A program made the translations under genes and the position numbers. Positions 46,601 to 59,874 of a DNA stretch of 64,000 nucleotides are shown here, piece after piece (position 1 is the stretch's first letter; each line of letters begins with the position of its first letter). The notes beneath the pieces are model-generated. The model ran no database searches. It was not told the origin of the DNA and saw nothing but the letters and a program-made list of their open reading frames with translations. This DNA comes from Lonicera japonica (Eukaryota; Streptophyta; Magnoliopsida; Dipsacales; Caprifoliaceae): assembly GCA_021464415.1 (NCBI GenBank), contig CM038467.1:9255411-9319410 (forward strand), given 5' to 3'.

Positions 46601-49600
46601 TAATATGAGAGATTTTAGTGACCTGATGACGAGTGCAGGTTCGGCGAATGACAACTTCACCTCACAGGGCGGAAATACTTTCTTCATCTCTTGAGGCTTT
46701 TAGGAAAATCCAACAGGAAAGAGCTAGCATGCATGCATTGAATGATGCTGGAGAACGGGCGCCTGATTTTCCTATTCGCCATTCTAAAACAACTAATATT
46801 TCGGAGAAGCATACTGGTGGAATTGATTTAATGCTTAATGCTAAAGAAAAAGTATCGAGGGCAAGGAAACCGAGTGGAGCTTTAGATCTTTCTCAGGGAA
46901 ACTTGAGTAGAGAAAAGAGAAATATTGACTCAGGCAGGTCCAATAAAATAAATTCAGTGCAAAATGGTCGTATCCCTATCCAGAACCAGTTTTCTTCAGG
47001 TTCTAACTTATCTAGGCTAGGTCTTAAAGACAGTTCTTATGTTACTCTAACTGGAAAGAGCAAGAGGGAAACACTTGGTTCTACTTCTGAAACCGACAAG
47101 ACTCTTCCTAATAAAGATAAAATGTTGACAGAAATTATTGTTGAGAGAAACCCTAGATCGGGGGATAACCCGAGAAGGCACATTCATTCTGAAAGGGATA
47201 AGGAAAAGAGAAATTGCCCGAATGGGAACTTGTGGAAATCCATGGATGCTTGGAAGGAGAAGAGGAATTGGGAGGACATACTTGCATCTCCATACCGCGT
47301 TTCTTCTCGTTTTTCGCATTCACCTGGCATGAGCAGGAAAAGTGTGGAGCGTGCACGCATCTTGCGTGATAAACTTATGTCCCCTGAGAAGAAAAAAAAG
47401 ACTGCCATAGATCTGAAAAAGGAAGCAGACGAAAAGCATGCACGGGCTACGAGGATTCGAAGTGAGCTAGAGTCTGAGAGAGTTCAAAGGCTTCAGCGTA
47501 CCTCGGAGAAACTGAACCGTGTTAACGAATGGCAGGCTGTTCGCAGCATGAAGTTGAAGGAAGGGATGCACGCTCGTCACCAACGCAGTGAATCTCGGCA
47601 CGAAGCTTTTCTAGCTCAAGTTGTGAGAAGAGCTGGTGACGAAAGCAGTAAAGTTAACGAGGTTCGTTTCATTACTTCGCTAAATGAGGAGAACAAAAAG
47701 CTTATATTGAGACAGAAACTTCAGGATTCAGAGTTGAGAAGAGCTGAGAAACTTCAAGTGATGAAAATTAAACAAAAAGAGGATATGGCGAGAGAAGAAG
47801 CTGTTTTGGAACGGAAAAAGCTCATTGAAGCTGAGAAATTGCAACGTCTTGCAGAGACTCAGCGGAAAAAGGAAGAGGCTCAAGTAAGAAGAGAGGAGGA
47901 ACGCAAAGCATCGAGTGCGGCACGAGAGGCAAAGGCTATGGAAAATATGAGGAGGAAAGAGGTTCGAGCTAAAGCTCAACAGGAGGAAGCTGAGCTTTTG
48001 GCACAGAAATTAGCTGAAAGACTCAGCGAAAGTGAACAGCGTCGAAAGTTTTACTTGGAGCAAATACGAGAGAGAGCTTCAATGGATTTTAGGGATCAAT
48101 CTTCGCCTTTACAGAGGCGTTCGTTGAATAAGGAGGGCCAGGGTAGATCTACACCAACCAACAATGGCGAAGATGCCCAGGCAAACAATGCTTCAGGTTC
48201 AGGTGGCTCTACTATTCCAACTGGCAATATAGCTTTGCAACAATCATTAAAGAAAAGGATTAAAAAAATTCGTCAAAGGCTTATGGCTCTGAAATATGAA
48301 TTTGTTGAGCCTTCAGTTTGTGTGGAACATTCTGGTATTGGATATAGAGCAGCAGTAGGAACTGCTAGGGCTAAAATAGGGAGGTGGCTTCAGGAACTCC
48401 AACGACTTAGGCAAGCAAGAAAAGAAGGTGCTGCAAGTATTGGATTAATAACTGCTGAAATGGTTAAGGTACTTATTTTGGACCTTCATTGGGTTTTTCT
48501 TCAGAGTATTTCCCTAAATATGAATCTGGTTGTGAAAGTATTCTTTTAGAGCTGATTATCACTTACAATTGCAACAATATTGTTAATGATGGCGATGAAA
48601 CAAATATTTTGAAACGATTCCTTTTTCTCTTGCTTCTATAAACTTTTCTCTGGAGCATTTGTGAGAATCTCTCTCCCCTTCTGTTTCTGACAACAATTTT
48701 TTGATTAGTTTTTGGAGGGGAAGGATCCTGAGCTGCAGGCTTCTCGGCAAGCGGGCCTGCTTGATTTTATTGCTTCTGCTCTCCCAGCCTCACATACATC
48801 AAAACCTGAAGCTTGCCAAGTGACAATATACCTTTTAAGGCTTCTGAGGGTTGTACTGTCACTACCTGCAAACAGGAGTTATTTTCTTGCTCAGAATCTC
48901 TTGCCTCCAATCATCCCTATGTTAGCGGCAGCTGTTGAGAACTATATTAAAATCGCTGCATCATCATCAAGCGCCCAGGGTTCCACCAACTTACTATCAA
49001 GTAGAACATCGATTGAAAATCTGAAGTCGATCTCCGAAGTATTGGATGGCTTCTTATGGACTGTTGCTGCAATTATTGGTCATTCAAGCTCTGATGAGCG
49101 CCAACTCCAAATGCAGGATGGTTTGCTCGAGCTTGTGATTGCGTATCAAGTTATTCACCGATTGCGAGATCTTTTTGCTCTTTATGATAGGCCACAGGTG
49201 GAAGGTTCACCATTTCCTTCCTCTATTCTCCTTAGTATTAATCTGTTGGCAACTTTGACTTCCAGATTCAGAATCGTTTCTTCCATTGATTGGGAATCTT
49301 TTCCCATTGAAGTAATGCCCAAATTTGGAGGTTCTTCTTTGTATAACTGCTTTGGAGATATTGGCAATGTAGCTGTACAATTGCCAGATGTACCAGAGGA
49401 TAGGCCACTAGATGAATCTTGTAGAAGAAAAAGGAATGAAGGGTCTGCAGCCAGTGATAAGAATGCTGATAATGTGGAGTTTACTGGCATTAAGATGGTT
49501 GCTTTAGATGTTACAGATGAGGCCCAGAGTACTCCAAATGAGGAAATTGTGGGTTCTTCTGTTCCCAAGAAGGACGAGAAGAATTCTGGGGATAATGGTG

Positions 49601-51786
49601 CAGAACAAAAGAACGAAAACAAATTAGGCTTGAAGCAACCTGTATCATTTCTTCTTTCCGCTATATCCGAGACTGGCTTAGTTTGTCTTCCTTCCCTGTT
49701 GACAGCTGTGCTATTACAGGCTAACAACAGATTGTCTTCTGAGCCGGTAAATTTCTGCCAGTTACATGTTTATATACATAATCTGCTCTTCCTAACCTGT
49801 ATTACGCTATCTTATACAGTTCATATGTCCAATTTTTGTACGAAGGTTTCCCCAAGTTATCCTTGTCATTAAATACTTGTATCAACATGCACCAATTGAA
49901 ATTTCGCCAGCTTTTAGGCTCTCCACGTGAGCATAGCGATTGCCAAAAGGCTAATGCATGAAATAATTGAAATTGGTTGTATTGATTTTCAGGTTTCATA
50001 CGTCCTTCCATCAAATTTTGAAGAAGTGGCAACCGGAGTGCTGAAGGTGTTGAATAATTTGGCTCTTATCGATGTTAATTTCATCCAGGGGATGTTAGTG
50101 AGTGAATCTTAACTTTAACCATGTTGAGTTTTAATTATGGCCAGTCACATAATCTGTGCTTTTCTCTACAAAGTTGACCTTTTTCTCCTCAAATTGATCA
50201 CAGGCCAGGGCAGACCTAAAAATGGAATTCTTCCACTTGATGAGTTTTCTTCTTTCTCATTGTACAAGCAAGTGGGGAGTAGCTACTGATCAGGTGATTC
50301 CATTTTTTCAATGCATTTAGCCTTTTTAACTCTAGCTACTGCCAAATGCTTATGGGTTATTTATGTATATATCTCAGATTGGCTTGCTTCTGTTCGAATG
50401 TTTATTGCTTCTCGGTTACTTTTCCTTGTTCCATCCTAAGAATCAAGCTGTCCTCCGATGGGGAAAGAGCCCTACAATCCTTCACAAGGTCAGTGTGTAT
50501 TTACCCCTCTGCTCTGAAAAAGTATATAGGCGAATGGTTAAATGCACTCTACTCTAGTATTCCAGCACTCACAACGTGTCACTGTAGCACTATAAGAAAA
50601 ACCCTCCATCGCAAATTAAGAGTCCACTTTTGACTTCTTCTTTTCAGAACATAATCAACGTACCAAAAGTCACGATAGAAAGTAAGTTTTGTTCTAAGCC
50701 GTTGATTGTGATGAAACTAGTGAATTCTTAAAAATGTTAAAATCAAACACGGACTCTTAATTAGGGGTTGAGAGAGTAATAGAAAAGGAAAAAAGAAACA
50801 AAAGGCATCACAAAATACCATTATATATCATTTGGAGTGCTACAGTACCAAAATGGAGTTCATTTACGCATTCAAAATGTTATATATAGAAATACAGATA
50901 TGCTAATATCTAAAGCCTGCACCCATTTCAACCATTAAATGAAGCTGTGTCATACTTTTGATTTCCAATTTGGCCCTGCAATCTTTTTCTATTTTTATTT
51001 TTATTATTACTAAAATTATAAAATCTATATGGTCACAAAGGATTCGACACTCGCTGCCAAGCAATTTAAAGTCACATTTAACCACTTGGCCATCTATCAT
51101 TATTGTTGAGATTTTTTTCTTCAAATTATATGCATACAAGTCGTGCACACTTCTCGTGTGCAGGGTAATCTACTATATATATACACCAAGATGTTTATTG
51201 ACAAACCCTAACATTTAAGCTGGAAGAGCAGGTGTGCGATCTGCCTTTCGTGTTTTTCAGCGATCCCGAGTTGATGCCAGTCTTGGCAGGTACACTAGTT
51301 GCCACCTGCTTTGGTTGTGAGCAGAACAGGGGTGTGGTTCAACAAGAACTCAGCACCGATATGCTCCTCTCTTTGCTCAAATCTTGCAGAAACAGTTTGC
51401 CCACATTTTCTTCAATCTCAACCCTAGATAACCCTCAAACGTATGAATCTACTGAATCTAATCAGGCGGCCCCCGAACCTAGAAAGGGTCAGTCTGATAT
51501 CCCTCAACGGTCATCAAACCGTCTCAACTTAAGAACAACACGTGCCCCTTCAGGGAAAGCGGGCTCTTTGGGCAGCAGCACCAGAATTCTCAAGATGCGA
51601 AACAACAGAGATAGCAAACAGATGAAACTTTGCGAAGAAACAAATTCGAAGCAAACCTTTTTAGCTTCAGAAACCAACTCTAATTTGATGCTGCACTCTA
51701 GATTCCCAGTAAGCTTCATTCATAAAGCAGAGCAGTTCTTTTCAGCAGAGATCTCCAGTTTACATGAGGACGGCGAGTCGAATTAA
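43617..51786 (+). CDS. SCAPER: Plant SCAPER homologue (S-phase cyclin A-associated protein in the ER)
   Basis: Eight coding exons join in frame: 43617-43676, 44278-45606, 46639-48468, 48709-49746, 49993-50097, 50204-50293, 50378-50488 and 51232-51786, giving 1705 aa. The N terminus MESSGEAGDDQGSGWLQVKK is followed by a low-complexity region with KIKWGDLDDGALIRFGG. The SCAPER N-terminal domain is at about 375-455 (RQRLWCFLFENLNRAVDELY). Then comes a long charged coiled coil (about 715-940; RVQRLQRTSEKLNRVNEW), a basic helix (KKRIKKIRQRLMALK) and a conserved helical C-terminal half (LLGYFSLFHPKNQAVLRWGK, LMPVLAGTLVATCFGC). Human SCAPER binds cyclin A2 and links TTC5 to CCR4-NOT in tubulin mRNA autoregulation; the plant protein is, to my knowledge, uncharacterised. 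I see no C2H2 finger. Intron 7 carries a MITE. Confidence 0.93.
50594..50777. mobile_element. Degenerate Stowaway-like MITE in SCAPER intron 7
   Basis: Left arm CCCTCCATCGCAAATTAAGA (followed by GTCCACTTTTGA) is inversely related to the right arm GGACTCTTAATTAGGGG, with GAGAGAGTA at the edge. This is the CTCCCTCCGTCCC..TTAAGAGTCC pattern of plant Stowaway (Tc1/mariner) MITEs, whose target is TA. Intron 7 (50489-51231) is otherwise AT-rich. Confidence 0.6.
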
Positions 51787-52988
51787 GAGATTATTATTAT
51801 AACTGGTTTTTGTGTTGTAATATCAGTGGCGAAGCACCTGCTAAAGGTTAGGTCCAGTCTTTGATCTTGAATCAATGGCCGCTACAATAACAGTAACCAA
51901 GGTTGAACAAATGAGCCTATCAAGGAAATTTTGATACGTGGAGACAAAATGTAACTGATCTTTGTAGACTGGAATCGCGTAAACGGTTTATATCTGATTT
52001 ATTTATACGTGTTTTTACAAGCCTGGAAATAATATTTATTTTTCTCTGCTTTTGGCATACTTTCGGTGGCATATGGATTTGAAAAATCCTTCTAGTGAGA
52101 CATTTATTTGATATAAAACGGTGACATTTTAATGTGACAACAGCTCATGATTACTTGGTTATAATGTATTACGATAAGGATAAATTTTATATGGACTTTT
52201 GTACTAACCAGTACTCAATGGCCACACTAAATATATTAGAAGGATGCATACGCCCAAGAAATTAAAATCAATAGTGTATTGAACAAGTGCCTGCTTATAG
52301 TTTTCAGAAAAGACGAGTTTCAAGGACTATATAATAATGTTCAGAATTGGACGTTAGCGATCATTCTTTTTCTTGAAGTGGTGAAACTGGATAGGTAATC
52401 TACGCAATTTGTTGATCAAACACGAAGTCAACGCAGTTTAATTTTTAAGAAAGCAAGTATAGTTTTATGTCCATCCTATGATCAATGGGTCGAAATTGAA
52501 GGGGCCGTAAAAAAAAATGAAATGTCACAAATTTCTTGATACATGCCCAAGTGATAAGAAAACAAATAATATCTTTTACGCGTCCATCCAGTTTGTCAAC
52601 TTTCGAGGAAATGATACAAAGAAGAGTAAACGAACGAGTTCACACATAAATCAATCATAAAAAAAACATGTAGAGAAATACAAGTAACAAATTATGAAGT
52701 ATATACAAAACAATTTTAGTGCCGGGAGTGGTGAAAGTACAAAAATAGCCTTTGTGTGGTAAAGGAGGCAAAGCATATCCACTTAACTTTCAGACTATTT
52801 TGCTACCACATGCTGTGTGTTTCATCTCTAGCTTAGCTATCAACCTAAATGTGTCCTACACGAACATGCAGGGGACCAGAATAAGACAAGGAAGTACGCT
52901 AGAGAGCTTCAAATATTCATTTGGAATTTGAGAGAGAGAGAGAGAGGGGTGATAGGATATTATGAATGAGTGTATATAATAGTACCAA
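51787..52988. other. SCAPER 3' region and upstream region of the bHLH gene
   Basis: No further gene is seen. 51,790-52,060 is probably SCAPER 3' UTR and polyadenylation region. 52,700-52,985 is the likely proximal promoter or leader of the bHLH gene and includes a (GA)n tract at 52,930-52,946. Confidence 0.35.
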
Positions 52989-55389
52989 ATGGAATATGAT
53001 GTTGTTGTAAGGTACCAGCAAAGACAAGAAGGAGAAGGAGAAGAAGGAGAAGGAGAAGGAGAAGGGCGATCTAACAGTAACAAATCATCCACTCCTCACG
53101 TGCACAATCATCACCACCAGAATCCCACTTTTGCTACTGTCCCCATGTATATATATTTTCCTTTAATTTCTCAACAATTTCTTAATTTAATATATATCCG
53201 AATGATCCATTGTTTGTTTCTCTTTAATTTATTCACTCATATATATATATATATATGGTTTTAAATTTGTTCGATCAGGTCAAATTATAAAGTAGCAGAG
53301 CTAACATGGGAAAAAGGGCATCCAGCCATGCATGGGCTTGGAGGGGTCTTTACCAATGCCCCAGTTACCAAGGGTACCCCTACATCCACATGGTGTAGGC
53401 CAGGGGATGATAGTACACTAGAATCCATTGTTCATCAAGCTACTACTCCATCCCACAAATTACTCATCAACAACAACCACCACCAAATTACTCACAAAAA
53501 ACTTGCAAATATAAGCTCCACCGCTGCTTCTTCAAGTGGAAAATGGACCGATACCTCGGGCTACCAACAAATAAACCCTAGCTTCGCTAGAAAAAGGACG
53601 CGCTCTGAATCAAACCAATGTGGCAAAAAGTTCAGTAAGATCCAAGAAGAGTGTGTTGACTTAAGTGCGTGTGCTAGTGCCAGTGCCACATTTACCCAGG
53701 ATAATGATATGACTATGATGACATGGCCTTCCTTCGAATCTCCTCGGAGTTCAAAGAACCCGATTACTGCTACAGATGAAGATCATCCAGCTTTTCGTCG
53801 CAGCTCGGTAATTTTTCAATTAGGGTGTAACGGATTTGTGCTGCGATTTATTAACTCTGTTTGATAACATGCAATTGTTATACAAACCAACCACACACGG
53901 AAAATGAGTCGCAGTTGGTTTCCATCATTTTGACAGAAAAATATCTTATTTATATGAAAAACTCTGTACAGCAACAGTTTCCGCTGCATTGAGTTTTCTA
54001 CTAACCAAAACAGGAACAATATTAGTTATATATATGATTATGAGTTTCTTTTTTCATTAGTCTTCTAACGATGAATCGTTTTAACAGGAAAAAGTGGACG
54101 ACGAAGAGTGGAAGAACAACGAGGAAACAATCAGATCGCACTCGACAAGGCGAAGCAGAGCTGCGGCTATTCATAATCAGTCTGAAAGGGTAACCATATA
54201 GTAATACGTACCTTCAAAGATTACTAATTAATAACGTGACTAGCTACACACTTTTTTCCCCATTATGTTGTTTTAATAAAAGATCAGCACCATATAAAGC
54301 TAGTTATAGAAGTATCTTTGCTTGATACATATTTGTGTGTGTAGAAACGCAGGGATAAGATCAATCAGAAGATGAAAGCTCTTCAGAAGCTGGTGCCAAA
54401 CGCTAGTAAGGTGAGAAGAATCTCTTCTTTAGCATCTTTTAATTATTTTCGAATTAAGCTAGCTGTTACATCAGTTTGTGGAGTAACTTTTTTGTTAGGC
54501 TGGCGTTGTATCATTATTCAAAGTACATAATCCGCCTCTTTCACTCTCTCTCTAAAGTCTAATCTAATGCTTTTGTGATTCTCTTTTTCACAGACGGATA
54601 AAGCGTCGATGCTGGACGAGGTGATAGAGTACTTAAAACAACTTCAAGCACAAGTACAAATGATGAATCTGGTAAGAAACATGCCACAAATGATGATGAT
54701 GCCACTAGGAATGCAGCAACAACAACAACATCTTCTTCTTCAAATGTCTATGTTAGCGCGCATGGGGATGGGATCAAACGTTCCTCCTCAATCTCTCCCT
54801 CATTTTGTCCATCCAAATCCTACTACTACTCCTCCTCCAACTTTCATGCCATCTCCGTTTATGGTGCCCCCATTGATTCAAAAGCACCTGGCCTTGCACT
54901 CAAATCCCAATCAGGCCGCTTCCAATCCATTCAACGATCCATATTGCGCGTTTCTAGCACAAGTACGTGAATTAAATAATTTTCATATTTGGATGTAAAT
55001 GCTTACTTCTACAGCTTATTTTAGGTTTGTGAAGTAAGCCATATGTTTGTGATGAAATTCGTCACTAACTAAATTGATTTCGTCATAAAATACTACTTCA
55101 ATTCCATCCATATTAAGAGTCCACATAATCAATGGTCATCGGTATAAACTAGTGTACCTTTGTCAGATTTTGTACATTGATTATGTTTATGGATGAAAAA
55201 CTGAGCTCTTAATTTAGGATGGAAAGAAAAAAGTATTGTCATAATAGAAAATATTGTACTTAAAACTAAAATATTTCGAATGTTTTGATTTTTATTTATT
55301 TTTGTGGATAGTCCATGAATAATATAGATATGTACAACAAGATGGCAGCAATCTACAAGACAAGTGAATCAAGTCACCCAAGCAAGTAG
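52989..55389 (+). CDS. UNE10: UNE10/PIF8-type bHLH transcription factor
   Basis: Six exons join in frame: 52989-53146, 53279-53807, 54088-54189, 54345-54410, 54594-54962 and 55312-55389, giving 433 aa. An N-terminal Gly-Glu repeat is followed by [17 protein letters not shown] (about 52-67), corresponding to the active phytochrome B-binding motif. The bHLH domain (about 250-306) has basic region [17 protein letters not shown] with the H-E-R residues for E/G-box recognition, then [20 protein letters not shown] and [13 protein letters not shown] Met/Gln-rich and Pro-rich C terminus ([18 protein letters not shown]) matches the UNE10/PIF8 branch. Expected role: nuclear G-box regulator in light or reproductive signalling. 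The N terminus lacks the usual MSQCVPSW-like start, so a different first exon is possible. The exact orthologue (UNE10 or PIF8) is not resolved. Confidence 0.9.
55090..55233. mobile_element. Stowaway-like MITE in the last intron of the bHLH gene
   Basis: Left arm TTCCATCCATATTAAGAGTC and right arm GAGCTCTTAATTTAGGATGG are inverted, with a second inverted pair TAATCAATGG / TTGATTA inside. TA dinucleotides border it. It is related in its ends to the MITE in SCAPER intron 7. Confidence 0.65.
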
Positions 55390-56161
55390 CAGAGCCCCAT
55401 CCCATTCAAACTATATATGTCCAATGGCAATATGAGGCCGACCGGGTCAACTTGTAAGTAATTAATTGGATATCCTATCTAAAATAAGAAATTGATTCAG
55501 TGAGATCATTATATTTGTTTGCCTAAGTTTGATCAATTTTCTCTTTGTACTCTATAGAGATCGAGTAATATTAGAAACGATGTTGTTATAGTAATTAAGC
55601 TCTTAATAGGTTATTTACTAGAGAATAAAGATTTAATATTAATTGTTGATATTTTTATATTACATTTGACCGTAAAGTTCTATGTTACACAAGTAAATTA
55701 GTTTGCGTTTTTATATGGACAAGCCACATTTTTTTTATATAAGCGATAATAAATTCGAATAATTTTTGTAGGATGGAATAAAAGAGGAATGAACTGTGAT
55801 GCTATTATGAATTATCACATTCTTAATTATTAGGGTAAAATTCAAATCTATGAACAAGCCACATTAACAGCCTTCAATGACAATTTTGAAATAAATCGAC
55901 CTTGTGCGTTATGTTAAAAGTAAGAAGTGAACATAGGATGTGTTTGATTAGAAAAGTATTTATAAAATATAAATAATTAATTTTTATAATAAAAGAAGAT
56001 GAATGACTTGGTAAATGTAATTTATTACTTGTTCAATTTCCACGAAATCTAGTTCTTTTGAAGTCGGATAAGAAAACTTTTTCATTAGAAACAAGGAGAA
56101 AATCTAACCCATTTTTTTTTCAATTTATCATGAAAAATACTAACCCATCCACCTACACTCA

Positions 56162-56598
56162 GAGAATCTCCAATAAGATTGTGTAAAATTATTGTGTAAA
56201 TCTTATATGGCAAGTGAGATTTACAAAAAAAAATTACGCATACCTATTTACTCTCTAATACTCAATATTAATATTCGTGTGTAAAAAGAAGTGGTCTAAC
56301 AAAAAATAGCCAACCTAAAGAAAAAAAAACTACACAAATGAGGAGAGAGAATGAATGGGTGAAGAGAGAATGAGTGCATGGAGAGAGAATGTAAGTGCTG
56401 TGATTGAGTTAATGAAGACAGAAAATGAGTGGGTGCAGAGATAATCTTACTTAGCTGTGTAAATTAGACGTGCAAAATACAAAACCATTATGGACAAGAG
56501 CTTAGTTGGCATTGATTTTACATAACTATTGGAGCAACAAAAAATTTACACAATGTTGATTGGCTATTTTTACACAGCCCCATTGGAAATGTTCTCAC
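56162..56598. mobile_element. MITE of about 437 bp with GAGAA..TCCAAT..TGTGTAAAA ends
   Basis: Left end GAGAATCTCCAATAAGATTG (then TGTAAAA) and the inverse of the right end (GAGAACATTTCCAATGGGGC, then TGTGTAAAA) match. TTACACA/TGTGTAA words recur through the interior, and GAGAGAATGAGTG-like iterations lie at 56,340-56,430. I see no convincing target duplication. Confidence 0.6.
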
Positions 56599-58271
56599 TG
56601 CTGCTACCACTCTAGCGCCGACACTGCAACCTAATTGGGGTGTTTAGATATGAGCTTTAACTCATCTGGTTGAAAGAATATGAATCTACAAAAGATACTT
56701 GGGTTGATAGCTCGTTTTAGTTATTTTGAGGTCTTGGACAATGTTTTAAAAGGTGCCCTCTTATAAATATATATATTAGTTTTTTTATTAAAAAAATAAA
56801 TTAATTTTGTTCTATTGATAAGATTTTACATGTCACTAAAAATACATTAAACTGTAAAGAACTTTGCAAAAAATACTGCAATTAAATATATAATTTTCTC
56901 TTATTGTATTGAAATCAATATAAATGAAAGAAAAATATTTGTGCCCCTCTAGTTCTCCCTTATAGTACAAGAAGATTGAGATTGAATATGAAAAAAGAAG
57001 AAGAAGAGTTAAATATGTCGTTTCCCTACGCACCATTAGAACTTTGAATATCTCAGTGTGTTTTTTTTTTCTTGAAAAGTGGTGTTATTAATTCAAAAGT
57101 TTCTTTTTTTCTTTTTTTTAGTATATAAATGTGTGTGTGTTAACCAATTAAATATTGGTACACCTCTTAATTTTTGGAGTCTTCCCTCAAGGTTAGCTTT
57201 GCTTGGATTCATATGCCCTCCCCTCGTAAAATCTCAAGACCCATCCATCGTTTATACTAGAAAAAGGGAAAAGGAAGCAATGTGGTGTTTTGGAGTAATT
57301 TTGAGGTGCCTTAGCATCATTGAATTTTTATGAGAAGCTGAAGAGAGAGAAACAGAGGATAAGTAATTTAGCGAGATATTTCACATCTCTTCTTTATTTT
57401 TTATGAATTTTTTTTATCACCCACACCATACAAGGAATCTAATCCCTTGGAAAATCGAAAAAGTGATAATACATCTCATCGAGTCACTCTCTCATTTTTC
57501 ATAAAAGTTACTCGCTTCATCTCAAATGAAAAATCTCATTTTGACTTTGTAACACTAAGTTTAGCCTAATCAAAGTCAAGAATACAACTATTTTCAATTT
57601 CAAAATTTAGTAAATTAATTATATTCTAAGAAAAATAATAAAACTACTAATTTAACATCTCGAAAATAAAATTCTTAATTTAATACAAACAATAATTATT
57701 TTTCGATATTTTCAAACTTTAAAATCAAGGGTTGAGCTAAAAATTCAACTAAGGGGGACAAAAATATAACGTGCGTAATTTTTTTTTTTTGTTCTAATAA
57801 AGATAACGAAAATAAACTTATATTTTACCGTGCTTTAAATTGTATTCGTATTAAGATACTCACTTTGACTTTGCTACCTTTTAAAGACAACAATACTTTT
57901 AACATAACAAATTTAAACTCTTGATTTTGAATATAAAATCCTTTTATGGAGTATATATTAACTCAAATTCTACTTATACCACTTTTAAATCTAAAACTAC
58001 CGCATACTTAAAACCACACAAAAATATTAAGTATAATAAAATTCTTGAAACACTACTAGGTACACCACAATTTTTTTTAACTAAACATTTTCAACTTTTC
58101 AACTTCCCACTCTCCTCACTAAAACACATACTTATTAAAAAGGGAAGGCCCAAATAAAACATTTATATGGATTACATTATGTTTTAAGGTTGTTTATGGA
58201 TAAAATATTTTAATATTTGTAAATATATTTTAGTTATTTTGTTGTAAATTGTTTAAAGATGGAAAAAATAC

Positions 58272-58486
58272 TCTATTTTCGTCACTCTGTCACACAGTGC
58301 CAAATTTGGAACAGTAATTCAACTATGGTGTGCTGAATCTAGTATGATATTTTGGCAACTTGTTGTCGAATATGAGATATATATTTAGTAAAGATTGGCC
58401 GATACCAAATTATCATACTAAATTCGAAAACTCGTCACTAAAATTATTGTACCAAATTCGGTATTGTGTGACAGATTGAAGAAAAA
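58272..58486. mobile_element. Inverted-repeat MITE-like element of about 215 bp
   Basis: Left arm (CTGTCACACAGTGCCAAATT..TAGTATGATATTTTGGC) and right arm (inverse: CTGTCACACAATACCGAATT..TAGTATGATAATTTGG) pair over about 90 bp around a short centre. The AT-rich flanks hide any target duplication. Confidence 0.65.
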
Positions 58487-58932
58487 TGATTACATTTTTC
58501 AGCAAAATAATCAAATTATATATACAAGCTCTTTAATATTTTGTTCATAAATAATATTAAAACATAATATAATTATATGTGTTTTGTACACTACACAAAT
58601 TTTCTTAATTCTACCATAAATTATTAATTATATTTTTTGCTTGGAGTACTACACACACTAACTTAATTTTACCACAAAAAATGAGTATATAACTAATTTA
58701 ATTTTTACATTTTATATATATATATATTTTTGAAACACACATTTTTTATATTTAAGGGTCTCAAGTAGATTGGGTAGCGTAAATAAAATCTCCCCCATTT
58801 ATTAAGGGGAGGCGGGAGGTGGTGATAGTAATGCTACCGACATTGTATCATGATACTGACACTGATAAAGGTCACTTTCAAAACTGGGGTACATTCTTTC
58901 TTTGTGGAACCAAAAATAAATTTTTACGAGTC

Positions 58933-58937
<5 letters not shown>

Positions 58938-58970
<33 letters not shown>
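58938..58970. repeat. (AT)n microsatellite
   Basis: About 17 uninterrupted AT units in non-coding DNA. Confidence 0.95.
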
Positions 58971-58975
<5 letters not shown>

Positions 58976-59874
58976 TTTAAATATTTTTTAATATTATAAA
59001 GTGTTTGGATCGGCTTACCATCAAATATTTCTATAATTGTCAAAATTTAATTTAAAGAGTTTTTAGCTAAATTCAACATTAATCTCAATATATTATCATT
59101 GAACCATTTACTAACGACTTAGTATATATATTCTCTCGTTCCGAAATACGAGAATATGATGACATCATTCTAAGTAGGGGGGTCAGGTACAATTGTATTT
59201 ATGAATCACACATTTGTTATTGTTTGATTAAAGTAATGTAATTTGTTATTTGCGCAACCCAGATCAAGCCAGGCCAGGCGATACCCTCATGCCTTGTACC
59301 TATCCACTTCTTTAGTCAGCGTTGGCCCCACTCTTACGTGATTATTCTTGTGTTGTATTTAATTATTTGTAAATATTGTGGGAGTATTTAATTGTTAAAA
59401 AAATATAAGACTTAATTTATTCATATTATAAATGAAAAGAATGTGATTCAAAAAGTTGTATAGTTAATTTTCATTTTTTTTTCTAATATTAACTAAACAC
59501 ACTCAAAACATTGAAAACAATTTTTATATCATTGAGACTTCAGAACACGAACCTATTTTTCTTAATTAACACATGCTAAAGCATTATATTAACCTTGCCT
59601 CAGTAGATTGTTGGAGACAAGGGATTGAATGGTTTTTCCCATTCATGTCACTGGTAATTCATGTTCATGTTCAATGGGGTGGGGGGTTGAAAACATTTTA
59701 CTATCAGTCTATCACTGTGGCTACTGCTATTTCTTATAAGGTATTCATTCGCATGTTGAACCGTTATTAGCCCTATTGTCTTACAAACTAAATTGTCTCA
59801 AAGCAATAAATATACTACTGTTCTAGAAGGATAATCAATCAACGATGTATTTGCTATAGTTAATATGGTAGTTA

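Larger units (their letters stand above)
55390..59874. other. 4.5-kb gene-free AT-rich region with two MITE-like elements and a long AT microsatellite
   Basis: After the bHLH 3' UTR (to about 55,580) I see no coding sequence. Recognisable pieces are the elements at 56,162-56,598 and 58,272-58,486 and the (AT)n run at 58,938-58,970. At 57,519 TTACTCGCTTCATCTCAAAT resembles a Stowaway left end but I found no right end. The short open frames here have no domain support. Confidence 0.45.

Noticed and set aside
47728..47979. Minus-strand open frame opposite SCAPER exon 3
   Set aside because: Shadow of the Lys/Glu/Arg-rich coiled coil.
50588..50600. CACTATAAGAAAA, resembling a CACTA transposon end
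   Set aside because: One base off the usual CACTACAAGAAAA, no matching inverted end, and it overlaps a better-supported Stowaway-like MITE.
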